Shown piece by piece: positions 9,106 through 17,315 of a stretch of 29,913 nt of DNA. Below the pieces are notes generated by a model. The model saw only the letters and a list, made by a program, of their open reading frames with translations. It made no database searches and was not told where the DNA came from. Position numbers and translations under genes: made by a program. Position 1 is the stretch's first letter. Each line of letters starts with the position of its first letter. This stretch comes from an uncultured Bacillaceae bacterium (GTDB taxonomy: Bacteria; Bacillota; Bacilli; Bacillales; Caldibacillaceae). The stretch covers positions 1-29,913 of the forward strand of contig CALGYZ010000059.1 of the NCBI GenBank assembly GCA_937934645.1. Reading direction: 5' to 3'.

Positions 9106-9192
9106 GGGAATTCACTCATTACACGTTATAAGGAACATGCATTCTGAAACGGGGGTTCGTGATGATCCCCCTCAATGTATGGGTGAATTCCC
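9106..9192 (+). other. Nested RNA hairpin between pstS and pstC
   Basis: GGGAATTCAC (9106-9115) pairs perfectly with GTGAATTCCC (9183-9192), and the stem extends to 14 bp with one G-U pair. Inside it CATGCATT pairs with AATGTATG, and GGGGG (9151-9155) pairs with CCCCC (9167-9171). No T run follows, so it is not a classical terminator. A role as an mRNA stabiliser or partial terminator that favours pstS expression is inference from its place. Confidence 0.7.
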
Positions 9193-9271
9193 ATGCAAAG
9201 TTTGTGAGGGAAAATATAAAAAGCCCAAGTAAAGAACATACTTTCTGCCGGATGAAAGGAGTTTTCAACAT

Positions 9272-10216
9272 ATGTCCTTGCAAAAAAATACGGCAGCATT
9301 TTCTGTGCAACAAATGATTGCTGAAAAAAAGAAAAGACGAAAAAATGTTGCTGAAAAGGTGATGCCGGTTTTTTTATTGCTCGCTGCAATTGTTTCCGTC
9401 CTCACTACGCTGGGTATACTTTTTACCCTGATTACGGAAACTTTTTATTTTTTTAAAGGCGTTCCTATAAAGGAGTTTGTTCTCGGTAAAGTCTGGTACC
9501 CGTTTTCTGAGCCAGGACAGTTCGGCGTATTGCCTTTGATATCCGGAACGTTGAGGATTACCGGCATTGCTACAATCGTTGCCGTTCCGGTCGGATTGGC
9601 GGTAGCTATTTATTTAAGCGAGTTTGCATCGAAAAAAGTAAACAAGATCATAAAACCTATATTAGAGGTTTTGGCAGGTATACCGACGATTGTTTACGGC
9701 TTTTTTGCTTTGACTTTTGTTACACCGCTCTTGCAAAAGATCATTCCTTCCCTGGAGATTTTTAACGCGTTGAGTCCGGGAATTGTCATTGGAATTATGA
9801 TGATCCCGACCATTGCTTCACTTTCTGAAGATGCCCTGGGTTCAGTTCCGAATGCGGTCCGTGAAGGGGCTATGGCGCTGGGATCGACGAAACTAGAAGT
9901 TACATTTAAAGTTGTCGTGCCGGCAGCCATTTCAGGTATCGTGGCATCAGTCATTCTCGGTATATCTAGGGCAATTGGTGAAACAATGATCGTTTCCATT
10001 GCTGGGGGTTCAACACCGAATTTAGACTGGAACGTAACAAGCTCGGTCCAGACGATGACGGCTTATATTGTTCAGGTAGCCCAAGGGGATGCCGGTTACG
10101 GAACGACAATTTACTATAGCATTTACGCAGTAGGATTCACATTGTTCCTGTTTACACTCATTATGAATCTGATTGCCCGTTGGGTTTCTCGTCGTGTCAG
10201 GGAGGAATATTATTGA
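9272..10216 (+). CDS. pstC: Phosphate ABC transporter permease PstC
   Basis: This is one of the two membrane permeases of the high-affinity phosphate importer. The product has 314 residues, with a charged N-terminus (KKKRRKNVAEK), a first helix at about 30-50, and five more helices. The binding-protein-dependent permease motif is visible in the region NAVREGAMALGSTK. It is followed by the conserved GISRAIGETMIV segment that faces the phosphate path. The ATG at 9272 has AAAGGAG ten or so bases upstream. Its TGA overlaps the TTG start of pstA, so the two permeases are translationally coupled. Confidence 0.95.
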   Translation: MSLQKNTAAFSVQQMIAEKKKRRKNVAEKVMPVFLLLAAIVSVLTTLGILFTLITETFYFFKGVPIKEFVLGKVWYPFSEPGQFGVLPLISGTLRITGIATIVAVPVGLAVAIYLSEFASKKVNKIIKPILEVLAGIPTIVYGFFALTFVTPLLQKIIPSLEIFNALSPGIVIGIMMIPTIASLSEDALGSVPNAVREGAMALGSTKLEVTFKVVVPAAISGIVASVILGISRAIGETMIVSIAGGSTPNLDWNVTSSVQTMTAYIVQVAQGDAGYGTTIYYSIYAVGFTLFLFTLIMNLIARWVSRRVREEYY

Positions 10217-11094
10217 AAAAACTAATCGATCAAAATCTAATTGTCCGGCGGATGAAGCCGCGTTTACTGAAAAACAGTTTTTATAAGTACTTATTCTTAA
10301 GCGCAACTGTTTTCTGCCTAATTGTATTGGCCATTTTATTCGGCCGTATTCTTTACCAGGGATTGCCGCATCTGGATTGGCAATTTTTAAACAGCTTGCC
10401 TTCGAGAAAGCCCGAGGAAGCGGGAATTTACACCGCACTGAACGGAACAATCTGGTTGATGGGAGTTGTTGCTCCGGTCACATTTATTATCGGAGTTGCC
10501 GCGGCGATCTATTTGGAGGAGTATGCAAAGCAAAACCGGTTTACCCGTTTTATTGAAATAAATATATCAAATTTGGCCGGTGTACCGTCGGTCGTTTACG
10601 GGCTGCTCGGTTTGACGTTGTTCGTCCGCTCTTTTGCCTTTGGAAGGAGTGTATTGGCTGCGGGGCTGACATTAAGCTTATTAGTTCTTCCGGTAATCAT
10701 CGTGAGTGCCCAGGAAGCCATCCGTGCCGTACCAAAAGAATTGCGGGATGCATCCTACGCCATGGGAGCAACAAAATGGACGACGATTTACCGGGTTGTC
10801 ATTCCGGCTGCACTGCCCGGAATATTGACAGGTTCAATCCTTGCCTTATCACGGGCCATTGGTGAAACGGCACCGCTTGTTGTATTGGGAATTCCTTTGT
10901 TTTTGGCCTTTTTGCCGAATTCAGTTTTTGATGAGTTTACTGCTTTGCCGATGCAAATTTACAACTGGACCAGCCGGCCGCAGACTGAATTTCATGAACT
11001 GGCAGCATCCGGAATTATTGTTTTGCTCGCATTGTTAGTCATTATGAACTCTGTTGCCGTATTGATCCGGAATAAATTTTCCAGACGTTATTAA
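10213..11094 (+). CDS. pstA: Phosphate ABC transporter permease PstA
   Basis: This is the second permease of the Pst importer. The start is taken as TTG 10213, which overlaps the pstC stop by three bases (TTGA) behind AGGGAGGAAT. This gives 293 residues, close to the 294 of B. subtilis PstA. An earlier in-frame start at 10180 lies inside pstC and lacks a comparable site. Six membrane helices are apparent. The EAA-type loop reads RAVPKELRDASYAMGATKW, followed by SRAIGETAPL, the PstA counterpart of the PstC GISRAIGET segment. pstB follows after 26 bases. Confidence 0.95.
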   Translation: MKKLIDQNLIVRRMKPRLLKNSFYKYLFLSATVFCLIVLAILFGRILYQGLPHLDWQFLNSLPSRKPEEAGIYTALNGTIWLMGVVAPVTFIIGVAAAIYLEEYAKQNRFTRFIEINISNLAGVPSVVYGLLGLTLFVRSFAFGRSVLAAGLTLSLLVLPVIIVSAQEAIRAVPKELRDASYAMGATKWTTIYRVVIPAALPGILTGSILALSRAIGETAPLVVLGIPLFLAFLPNSVFDEFTALPMQIYNWTSRPQTEFHELAASGIIVLLALLVIMNSVAVLIRNKFSRRY

Positions 11095-11120
11095 CATATG
11101 AGAGAAACGGAGGGTTTACA

Positions 11121-11945
11121 TTGACGGTAGTACTGGAAAGGAAAAGGGAAGAACTTGCAAACAAACCGGCTTTGAAAAAAAAGCCCGGCTCCAGCGTTGT
11201 TTATAAAACCCGCAATTTGAACTTATGGTACGGGGATCATCATGCTTTGAAAGACATTTATCTGGATATTCATGAAAATGAAATCACCGCTATTATCGGT
11301 CCGTCCGGCTGCGGGAAGTCTACTTATATAAAAACATTAAACCGGATGGTGGAACTTGTTCCGGGGGTAAAAACATCCGGGGAAATCTTTTACCGCGGAC
11401 GTAATATATTTGATAAAAATTTCCAGGTGGAAGAATTACGTACGAAGGTCGGTATGGTCTTTCAAAAACCGAATCCGTTCCCGAAGTCCATTTATGACAA
11501 TGTTGCTTACGGGCCGCGGATTCATGGAATTAAAGACAAAAAAATACTCGATGAAATTGTGGAGAAAAGTTTGCGCGGTGCTGCGATCTGGGATGAAGTA
11601 AAAGACCGGCTGAAGGAAAATGCTTACGGACTTTCCGGAGGACAGCAACAACGCTTGTGCATCGCCAGATGTCTTGCCATTGAACCGGACGTAATTTTAA
11701 TGGACGAACCGACATCTGCACTGGACCCGATTTCGACGTTGAAAATAGAAGAACTCGTACAACAATTGAAAAAGGATTACAGCATTGTCATCGTCACCCA
11801 TAATATGCAACAGGCTGCCCGGATTTCTGACAAAACTGCCTTTTTCTTAAACGGGGAGGTTGTTGAATACGACGAGACAGATGTTATTTTTTCCACACCG
11901 AAAGACCAGCGGACAGAAGATTATATCTCCGGACGGTTTGGTTGA
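11121..11945 (+). CDS. pstB: Phosphate ABC transporter ATP-binding protein
   Basis: PstB is the ATPase that powers PstCA. The product is 274 residues from TTG 11121, which has ACGGAGGG seven bases upstream. Walker A is GPSGCGKST (60-68), the signature is LSGGQQQ (171-177), Walker B is VILMDEP (191-197) with SALDP after it, and the switch histidine lies in VTHN. The N-terminus carries about 25 extra charged residues before the ABC fold. Only one pstB is present, whereas B. subtilis has two tandem ATPase genes. phoU follows after a 58-base gap. Confidence 0.96.
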   Translation: MTVVLERKREELANKPALKKKPGSSVVYKTRNLNLWYGDHHALKDIYLDIHENEITAIIGPSGCGKSTYIKTLNRMVELVPGVKTSGEIFYRGRNIFDKNFQVEELRTKVGMVFQKPNPFPKSIYDNVAYGPRIHGIKDKKILDEIVEKSLRGAAIWDEVKDRLKENAYGLSGGQQQRLCIARCLAIEPDVILMDEPTSALDPISTLKIEELVQQLKKDYSIVIVTHNMQQAARISDKTAFFLNGEVVEYDETDVIFSTPKDQRTEDYISGRFG

Positions 11946-12003
11946 TTGATGTTTCAAGTGTACCAATGGAATGGTTAAAAATATTGTGCGGGGAGAGAAA
12001 AGG

Positions 12004-12669
12004 ATGAAGGTTCGGGAACGATTTGATCAAGAGTTGAAAAAGTTGGAAAATTTACTGACGGAACTAAGTGACTTTGCAATTTCGGCATTGAGTAAATCGA
12101 TGACCGCCCTGGAGCAAAAAGATATCGACCTCGCATTGCAAATTATTGAAAAAGACAAGAAAGCCAATGCACTATATGAAGAAATTCATGATTTTTCGAT
12201 ATTATTAATTGCCAAACAGCAACCGGTGGCAACTGACTTGCGGAAGATTATAATGACATTAAAGATTGCCACAAATTTAGAAAGAATCGCAGACTTTGCC
12301 GTGAATATTGCTAAATCCACTACCCGGATTGGGAAAGATGCAAAGCTTCTGGAGCGGCCGCTTGAAAATATCAAACGAATGTATCAAATTTCGGAAATAA
12401 TGTTTAATACAGGTATCCAGGCCTTTATTGATGTAGATTTAAAGCAGGCGAAAAAAATTGCTGAAATGGATCATGAGGTGGACCGGCTTTACGGTGAAAC
12501 GATTCTCAAACTTTTTGCCCTAAATAAATCAAATCCGGAGAAGATAGATCAGATTATACAATTTTTATTAATCTGCCGCTATTTGGAAAGAACGGCAGAT
12601 CATGTCACAAATATCGCGGAAAACGTGATTTATTTGGAAAAAGGAAAACATTATGATTTGAACGATTAG
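12004..12669 (+). CDS. phoU: Phosphate transport regulator PhoU
   Basis: PhoU connects the Pst transporter to the PhoR kinase and limits phosphate uptake. I choose ATG 12004 (MKVRERFDQEL), behind GGGGAGAG, over an ATG 33 bases earlier. The 221-residue product then matches the typical length near 218 and begins as PhoU proteins do. It is all-helical with two repeats, each holding the metal-binding pattern: ERIADFAVNIA near residue 97 and ERTADHVTNIAENVIY near residue 200. B. subtilis lacks phoU in its pst operon, so this operon is closer to the arrangement seen in other Bacillaceae and clostridia. It ends at a long symmetrical terminator. Confidence 0.93.
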   Translation: MKVRERFDQELKKLENLLTELSDFAISALSKSMTALEQKDIDLALQIIEKDKKANALYEEIHDFSILLIAKQQPVATDLRKIIMTLKIATNLERIADFAVNIAKSTTRIGKDAKLLERPLENIKRMYQISEIMFNTGIQAFIDVDLKQAKKIAEMDHEVDRLYGETILKLFALNKSNPEKIDQIIQFLLICRYLERTADHVTNIAENVIYLEKGKHYDLND

Positions 12670-12737
12670 AAAAAACTATTCCATATCATATTAACGGTCA
12701 TGGGGACATCGTTAATATGTGAATGGAATAGTTTTTT
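12670..12737. terminator. Long symmetrical terminator after phoU
   Basis: Fourteen bases at 12670-12683 pair with 12724-12737, and an inner perfect 10-bp stem pairs 12687-12696 with 12710-12719 around a GC-rich loop. The outer arms supply A6 and T6, so the hairpin could terminate transcription from either side. Confidence 0.9.
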
Positions 12738-12753
12738 ATTTGCTTTTATGAAC

Positions 12754-12826
12754 TTGACCGGATAAAAAAATTATGATTATATAAACATAACAATATTTTA
12801 ACGCTTAAACGCTTTTAAGCGTTAAA
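12754..12826 (+). promoter_or_regulatory. nhaC promoter with perfect palindrome
   Basis: TTGACC (12754-12759), an 18-bp spacer and TATATA (12778-12783) form a likely sigma-A promoter. From 14 bases past it, TTTAACGCTTAAA (12797-12809) and TTTAAGCGTTAAA (12814-12826) make a perfect 13-bp inverted repeat with a four-base centre. It sits at the start of the transcript, with no T run after it, so an operator or a leader hairpin fits better than a terminator. Confidence 0.6.
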
Positions 12827-12879
12827 GTGATATATAAATATAATAATTATTGAAACATACAACCGGGAGGATCCATTAC

Positions 12880-14262
12880 ATGAACACGGACCAGTCAAAT
12901 TATAAACCGACGTTGCCGGAAGCGGTATTCGTAACCGCTGTTGTTTTGTTTATTATGGGTTTTGGAATTATTAAACTGGAAATAACACCGCATATTCCGA
13001 TATTATTTTCCATTATATTATTAATTTTTTTCGGCCTTTTTAAAAAGATACCTTTTAAATTATTGCATCTCGGTTTGACAAACGGGGCAAGTTCCGGAAT
13101 CGGGGCGATGTTTTTATTGCTGATGATCGGTCTTTTAATTGCAAGCTGGATGATGAGCGGAACGATTCCTACATTAATATATACGGGTTTTGCCATTGTT
13201 ACTCCCAAATATTTTTATGCAGTTGCTTTCGTTGTTACATCTGTCGCTGGCATTGCCATCGGCAGTTCTTTAACAACCATCGCAACAATCGGACTTGCAT
13301 TTATGGCGATTGCAGATACGATGGGTTTGTCATTGCCCGTCATGGCCGGAGCTATTGTATCCGGAGCCTTTTTCGGCGATAAAATGTCACCCCTGTCGGA
13401 TACGACAAACTTGGCATCGGCTGTACTGAACGTAGATCTCTTTGATCATATCCGGAATATGGGGTGGACGACCATACCGGCTTTTATTATTTCTTTAATT
13501 TTATTTGCTGTTTTTTCACCGTCGGTTGGAGAATCCGATCTTTCCCAAATTTCCCATTTGCGCTCATCGCTTGCGGAAAGTGGGTTGATTCATTGGTACA
13601 GCTGGATTCCGATCATATTAATGGTTATTTTTTCAATCAAAAAGATCCCGGCACTTTTATCTTTGGCTTTGAGTTCCATCACCGCATTGATTTTATCTCT
13701 TTTTCATTTAAAGATAAATGCTGCGGATTTTGCCTGGATGTTGTTTTCAGGCTATGTATCGGATACCGGTAATGGAGCGGTGGATGCCCTGCTTACAAGA
13801 GGCGGGATTGAGAGTATGTTTTTTACCATGTCCCTTGTACTTTTTGCCCTGGGAATGGGCGGGCTTCTTTTTCAGCTCGGTATTTTACCCCGGCTGATCG
13901 AATGGCTTGATGACGTACTGTCAACCGTTAAATCAAGTATTACCGGGGCGGCATTAACGGCCATCGGTATAAATGTAATTATTGGTGAACAATATTTATC
14001 AATCTTGTTGACGGGAAAATCATTCCAGGAAAAGTTCCGGCAGCTCGGCCTTGCCAACAAAAATTTGTCCCGGGTCCTGGAGGACGCCGGTACGGTAGTC
14101 AATCCCCTTGTGCCATGGAGCGTTTGCGGCGTGTTTATTTCTTCCGTATTGGGAATTTCTGTTTTGGAGTATGTTCCTTTTGCCTTCTTTTGCCTTTTAT
14201 CACCGGTTTTGACGATTCTTTTTGGATTTACCGGAAAAACATTAACATATATAAAAAATTAA
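12880..14262 (+). CDS. nhaC: NhaC-family Na+/H+ antiporter
   Basis: This is a polytopic membrane protein of 460 residues that exchanges Na+ for H+, or possibly organic acids with Na+/H+ as MleN does. ATG 12880 follows GGGAGGA. An in-frame ATG at 12850 has no ribosome site. About eleven to twelve hydrophobic helices are seen. The family motif GDKMSPLSDTTNLA lies near residue 170, and a related half reads GINVIIGEQYLS and LEDAGTVVNPLVPWSVCG, typical of the inverted-repeat fold of the NhaC/ArsB clan. The gene stands alone between terminators, with its own promoter and a palindrome in the leader. NhaC and MleN cannot be told apart with confidence by reading. Confidence 0.85.
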   Translation: MNTDQSNYKPTLPEAVFVTAVVLFIMGFGIIKLEITPHIPILFSIILLIFFGLFKKIPFKLLHLGLTNGASSGIGAMFLLLMIGLLIASWMMSGTIPTLIYTGFAIVTPKYFYAVAFVVTSVAGIAIGSSLTTIATIGLAFMAIADTMGLSLPVMAGAIVSGAFFGDKMSPLSDTTNLASAVLNVDLFDHIRNMGWTTIPAFIISLILFAVFSPSVGESDLSQISHLRSSLAESGLIHWYSWIPIILMVIFSIKKIPALLSLALSSITALILSLFHLKINAADFAWMLFSGYVSDTGNGAVDALLTRGGIESMFFTMSLVLFALGMGGLLFQLGILPRLIEWLDDVLSTVKSSITGAALTAIGINVIIGEQYLSILLTGKSFQEKFRQLGLANKNLSRVLEDAGTVVNPLVPWSVCGVFISSVLGISVLEYVPFAFFCLLSPVLTILFGFTGKTLTYIKN

Positions 14263-14285
14263 ACAGATTCTCCATCTTCATTAAT

Positions 14286-14321
14286 GAACGGAGAAAGCAC
14301 TCTTCCTCCGTTCTTTTTTTT
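14286..14321 (+). terminator. Terminator of nhaC
   Basis: GAACGGAG (14286-14293) pairs with CTCCGTTC (14306-14313), followed by eight T. Confidence 0.88.
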
Positions 14322-14449
14322 ATTTGCGGATGTATTGTCATTTCCCGGTAGCCCGATCCCGGTTATTTCTATTGAATGCAATTAAAACAACAGGTTTTAT
14401 GGTAAAATAACGAGTAAGAACAATAATTTAGGGATGGAGAGTGGACATT

Positions 14450-15729
14450 TTGGCTGAGGTTCCCTTAGGAATGCTAGTAGTTTTCATTTTTTTGGCCCTT
14501 CTGTCCGCTTTTTTTCATCCGCAGAAACGGCGTTTTCAAGTATAAATTCTATCCGGCTGCGTAATTATGCTAAGGAAGGTAGAAAAGGAAGCAATAAGGC
14601 GGTTTATATTACAGAAAACTTTGACTGCGTTATTTCCACAATCCTGATCGGGAATAATATTGTGAATATTTCAGCAACTGTAATTGCAACGGTCATGTTG
14701 ACCGGTATTTTCGGTCCGGAAGGTGGTATTGTTTTAAGTATACTATTGATTTCATTTATCATTTTAACTTTCGGGGAATTCTTACCAAAATTGATTGTGA
14801 AAAATTTTGCGGATACATATGCGATGAAAATATCGGGTATCCTGTTATTTCTCGTCCGGTTGCTAACGCCGGCCAACTATTTATTCGTCAAATTAAAAGA
14901 GGTCATCATGAAAATCTTCTCCGGGAACAAACAAGCGCTCCCTTCCGTAACAGAAGAAGAAATAAAAGAATTAGTAGAAATCGGTGAACAGGAAGGGGTT
15001 ATCAATAAAAGTGAAAAAGAACTGTTGCACAGATCATTGGAATTTAATGAAATTCTTGTCGGTGAAATTTTAACACACCGGCTCGATATTGTAGCCGTAG
15101 AAGTGAACCAGCCGGTCGAGGAAATCAAAAACATTTTGCTGGAAGAACGGTACTCCCGTATTCCGGTATATGAAGATAATATTGACAATATCATCGGGTT
15201 TTTATCGGAACGGGAATTTTTTGCCGAACTTCTAAAAAGCAAAGAAGTTAATATACGGAAACTGTTGCGAAAACCTTTGTTTGTTGTTAAATCAATGAAA
15301 ATCGCAACTCTTTTACCTGAATTGCAACGGACGAAAAGCCATATGGCCATTGTTTTGGATGAATTTGGCGGAACTGCCGGTATTGTGACGATGGAAGATA
15401 TTTTGGAAGAACTGGTCGGAGAAATTTGGGATGAACATGATGAGCAAGTCAGTGTGATGAAAAAACTGTCTGATGATGTTTACGAATTCAGTGCCCAATT
15501 TCATATTGACGATTTCGCGAAAATCATGAATGTTCCAGTACCCGAAACTTCCTATTATAATTTGGGAGGCTGGATTTTCGAGCATTTGTCCCGGGATCCG
15601 TCGGTCGGAGAAGTAATCATTTATGAAAATTTAAAGCTGACTGTTATTGAAGTTAAAAAACACCGGATTGAAAAAGTGCGGGTGGAAAAAATGGAACCGC
15701 TGGAAGAGGCGGATGCAGAGGAAGGCTGA
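14450..15729 (+). pseudogene. CNNM/HlyC-CorC family membrane protein, frameshifted
   Basis: The gene begins at TTG 14450, behind GGAGAG, and reads into a first membrane helix (MLVVFIFLALLSAFF). The frame then breaks at a run of seven T (14509-14515) and stops 30 bases later. With one more T the reading continues SAFFSSAETAFSSIN, the conserved start of the DUF21/CNNM domain, and runs open to the TGA ending at 15729, giving about 427 residues. The downstream part is intact. It holds the rest of DUF21, two CBS domains (GEILTHRLDIVAVEV and the RYSRIPVYEDNIDNIIGFL-type segment), the LDEFGGTAGIVTMEDILEELVGEI motif region, and a C-terminal CorC_HlyC domain. The family moves Mg2+ or other divalent cations. 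A sequencing error, a phase-variable tract or a true mutation would all look the same here. Confidence 0.8.
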
Positions 15730-15758
15730 AGGGGACCATTATTTCAATAAAACGTGAA

Positions 15759-15800
15759 AGGGCATCCATGGTGTGCAATACCCGGATGCCCTGAATTTTT
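15759..15800. terminator. Convergent terminator between the CNNM gene and yfhE
   Basis: AGGGCATCC (15759-15767) pairs with GGATGCCCT (15784-15792), with an inner GGT/ACC pair. The T run is short and close on the plus strand (15796-15800). Confidence 0.7.
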
Positions 15801-15866
15801 GCTTCCCTGTGAGGCAAATGGAAATGCTGATCCGGAAATGATTTTCTGGTGCAATTTGATATTGAA

Positions 15867-15977
15867 TTATTTTTCCTTTGCCCGGTCAGCCCGTTTAAAA
15901 TCCCTTCCATATATAATTTGCTGGGCCTTTTTTAATTTTTCCCTTTCATCACCGGGCCTGCGTTTTGACTTAGCCAT
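15867..15977 (-). CDS. yfhE: Small YfhE-family protein
   Basis: A 36-codon gene reads from ATG 15977 down to TAA 15867, behind a near-perfect GGAGGTGG ribosome site. The product is very basic and hydrophilic. It starts MAKSKRRPGDEREKLKKAQ and ends with YGRDFKRADRAKEK. The FKRADRA tail and the 36-residue length fit the YfhE family of Bacillus. The place, divergent from recX, also matches the yfhE-recX neighbourhood of B. subtilis. Function is unknown, though in Bacillus this gene cluster includes general-stress and sporulation genes. Family assignment is from memory of the motif and synteny, not from a search. Confidence 0.7.
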   Translation of the reverse strand: MAKSKRRPGDEREKLKKAQQIIYGRDFKRADRAKEK

Positions 15978-16118
15978 GGAACCACCTCCATTGTCAATAA
16001 ACGTATATTTATATATTTTCCCGTCGGTAAAAATTCATGTGGCGGAAGGTTGAAATTTTACCAAATTAACCGTCTTTATGGTAAATTAAAGATATAAGTT
16101 ATACCAAAGAGGTGTAAA

Positions 16119-16934
16119 ATGGCCGTAATACAAAAGATTTCCTTACTGAAAAGGAAAGGAAAGCAGTTTCAAGTTACTCTCAAAGACCGGGAAGACAACT
16201 TCTCCATTGTTGTCGGTGAAGATATTTTAGTAAAGTATCATTTGCATAAAGGAAAAGAACTTTCAGAAGAGGAAATAGGTGAAATTTTTTACCAGGAAGC
16301 TGTACAAAAAGCATTTAACCAGGCTATTCAATATTTAAGCTACCGAATGCGTTCCGAGCAAGAAATTTATGAATACTTAAGGAAAAAAGAGTTTGAGGAC
16401 CATATCATTGATGAAACGGTAAACAGGTTAAAACAAAAAGGATATGTCAATGATCTTGAATTCAGCAAAGCGTTCGTATTAACCCAAATACGGACAACGG
16501 ACAAAGGTCCGCGGCTGATTGAAGAAGGCTTGAAAAAGAAAGGAATCAGCAGTGCGATCATTGATCGTGCTTTACTATTGTATACGGATGAAGAGCAACT
16601 GGAAAAAGCGGAACGACTTGCGGAAAAATATGTCGCCAGAAAGAAACATGATTCCATTACACAAATCAAAGAAAAAACGCGGATGTTTTTATGGCGAAAA
16701 GGATTTGGACAAGCGATAGTCGATGAAGCAGTAAAAAAATGTTTGGACCGAATCGATGAAGATGCGGAAAATGATGCGCTGATGATTCAGGGGGAAAAAT
16801 ATTGGCGCAAATACCGGAACGAAACGGAAGAAAAACGGGTGTTAAAAGTGAAACAGGCATTATACCGAAGAGGTTTTCCGCTTGACAAAATCGAACATTT
16901 CATCGCAGGAAAAACCGGAGAAGAGAATGTCTAA
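16119..16934 (+). CDS. recX: Recombination regulator RecX
   Basis: RecX modulates RecA filaments in DNA repair. The product has 271 residues, near the 264 of B. subtilis. ATG 16119 follows GAGGTG. It is built of tandem three-helix repeats: YLSYRMRSEQEIYEYLRKKEF near residue 76, then RLKQKGYVNDLEFSKAFV with the family's KGYVND turn, GPRLIEEGLKKKGI, and a last repeat YRRGFPLDKIEHFI. The longer N-terminal 60 residues are the typical Bacillus extension. yfhH starts 14 bases downstream and is probably co-transcribed. No LexA box was seen in the upstream 140 bases. Confidence 0.93.
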   Translation: MAVIQKISLLKRKGKQFQVTLKDREDNFSIVVGEDILVKYHLHKGKELSEEEIGEIFYQEAVQKAFNQAIQYLSYRMRSEQEIYEYLRKKEFEDHIIDETVNRLKQKGYVNDLEFSKAFVLTQIRTTDKGPRLIEEGLKKKGISSAIIDRALLLYTDEEQLEKAERLAEKYVARKKHDSITQIKEKTRMFLWRKGFGQAIVDEAVKKCLDRIDEDAENDALMIQGEKYWRKYRNETEEKRVLKVKQALYRRGFPLDKIEHFIAGKTGEENV

Positions 16935-16948
16935 AAGAGGGTGTTACA

Positions 16949-17269
16949 ATGATTGAAAAACGCTATAGCGAGATGACGGAGTATGAATTAAAACAAGAAA
17001 TCGCCGCATTACGCGAAAAGGCGAGGAAAGCGGAACAAATGGGGATTATCAATGAATATGCGGTTTATGAACGGAAAGCGGTTATGGCGGAAGCTTTTTT
17101 AATGGATCCTGATGATTTTCAAGCGGGTGAAATTTACCGGATTAAAAATGAACCGGATCACTTTTTCCGGATTGAATATTTTAAAGGTGTGTTTGCCTGG
17201 GGTTACCGCTTAAATGGCGACGGTAAGAAAGAGGGCATCCCGATTTCGTTGCTGGAAGAAATTGAATAA
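16949..17269 (+). CDS. yfhH: YfhH, DUF1811 family protein
   Basis: A 106-residue protein (104 in B. subtilis). The N-terminal half is a charged helical hairpin: MTEYELKQEIAALREKARKAEQMG, then a second helix from NEYAVYERKAVMAEAFLMDP. The C-terminal half is a small beta barrel (GEIYRIKNEPDHFFRIEYFKG and FAWGYRLNG), the known architecture of the DUF1811 fold. It begins 14 bases after recX, behind AGAGGGTG. Conservation of the recX-yfhH pair in Bacillus suggests a linked role, but no function is established from sequence. Confidence 0.9.
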   Translation: MIEKRYSEMTEYELKQEIAALREKARKAEQMGIINEYAVYERKAVMAEAFLMDPDDFQAGEIYRIKNEPDHFFRIEYFKGVFAWGYRLNGDGKKEGIPISLLEEIE

Positions 17270-17283
17270 TGGTGAATTTTTTA

Positions 17284-17315
17284 CCCGGCATTGCAAAGCC
17301 GGGCATTAATTTTTT
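17284..17315 (+). terminator. Terminator of recX-yfhH
   Basis: CCCGGC (17284-17289) and GCCGGG (17298-17303) form a short GC stem. Six T (17310-17315) lie six bases later and run into the end of sspK on the other strand. Confidence 0.65.

Noticed and set aside
10022..10450. A 142-codon minus-strand open frame across pstC/pstA
   Set aside because: It is antisense to conserved permease sequence with no start signal or family likeness.
15754..16053. A plus-strand open frame of 99 codons opposite yfhE
   Set aside because: It has no ribosome site and starts inside a terminator hairpin. The minus-strand frame there has a strong ribosome site and a recognisable product.
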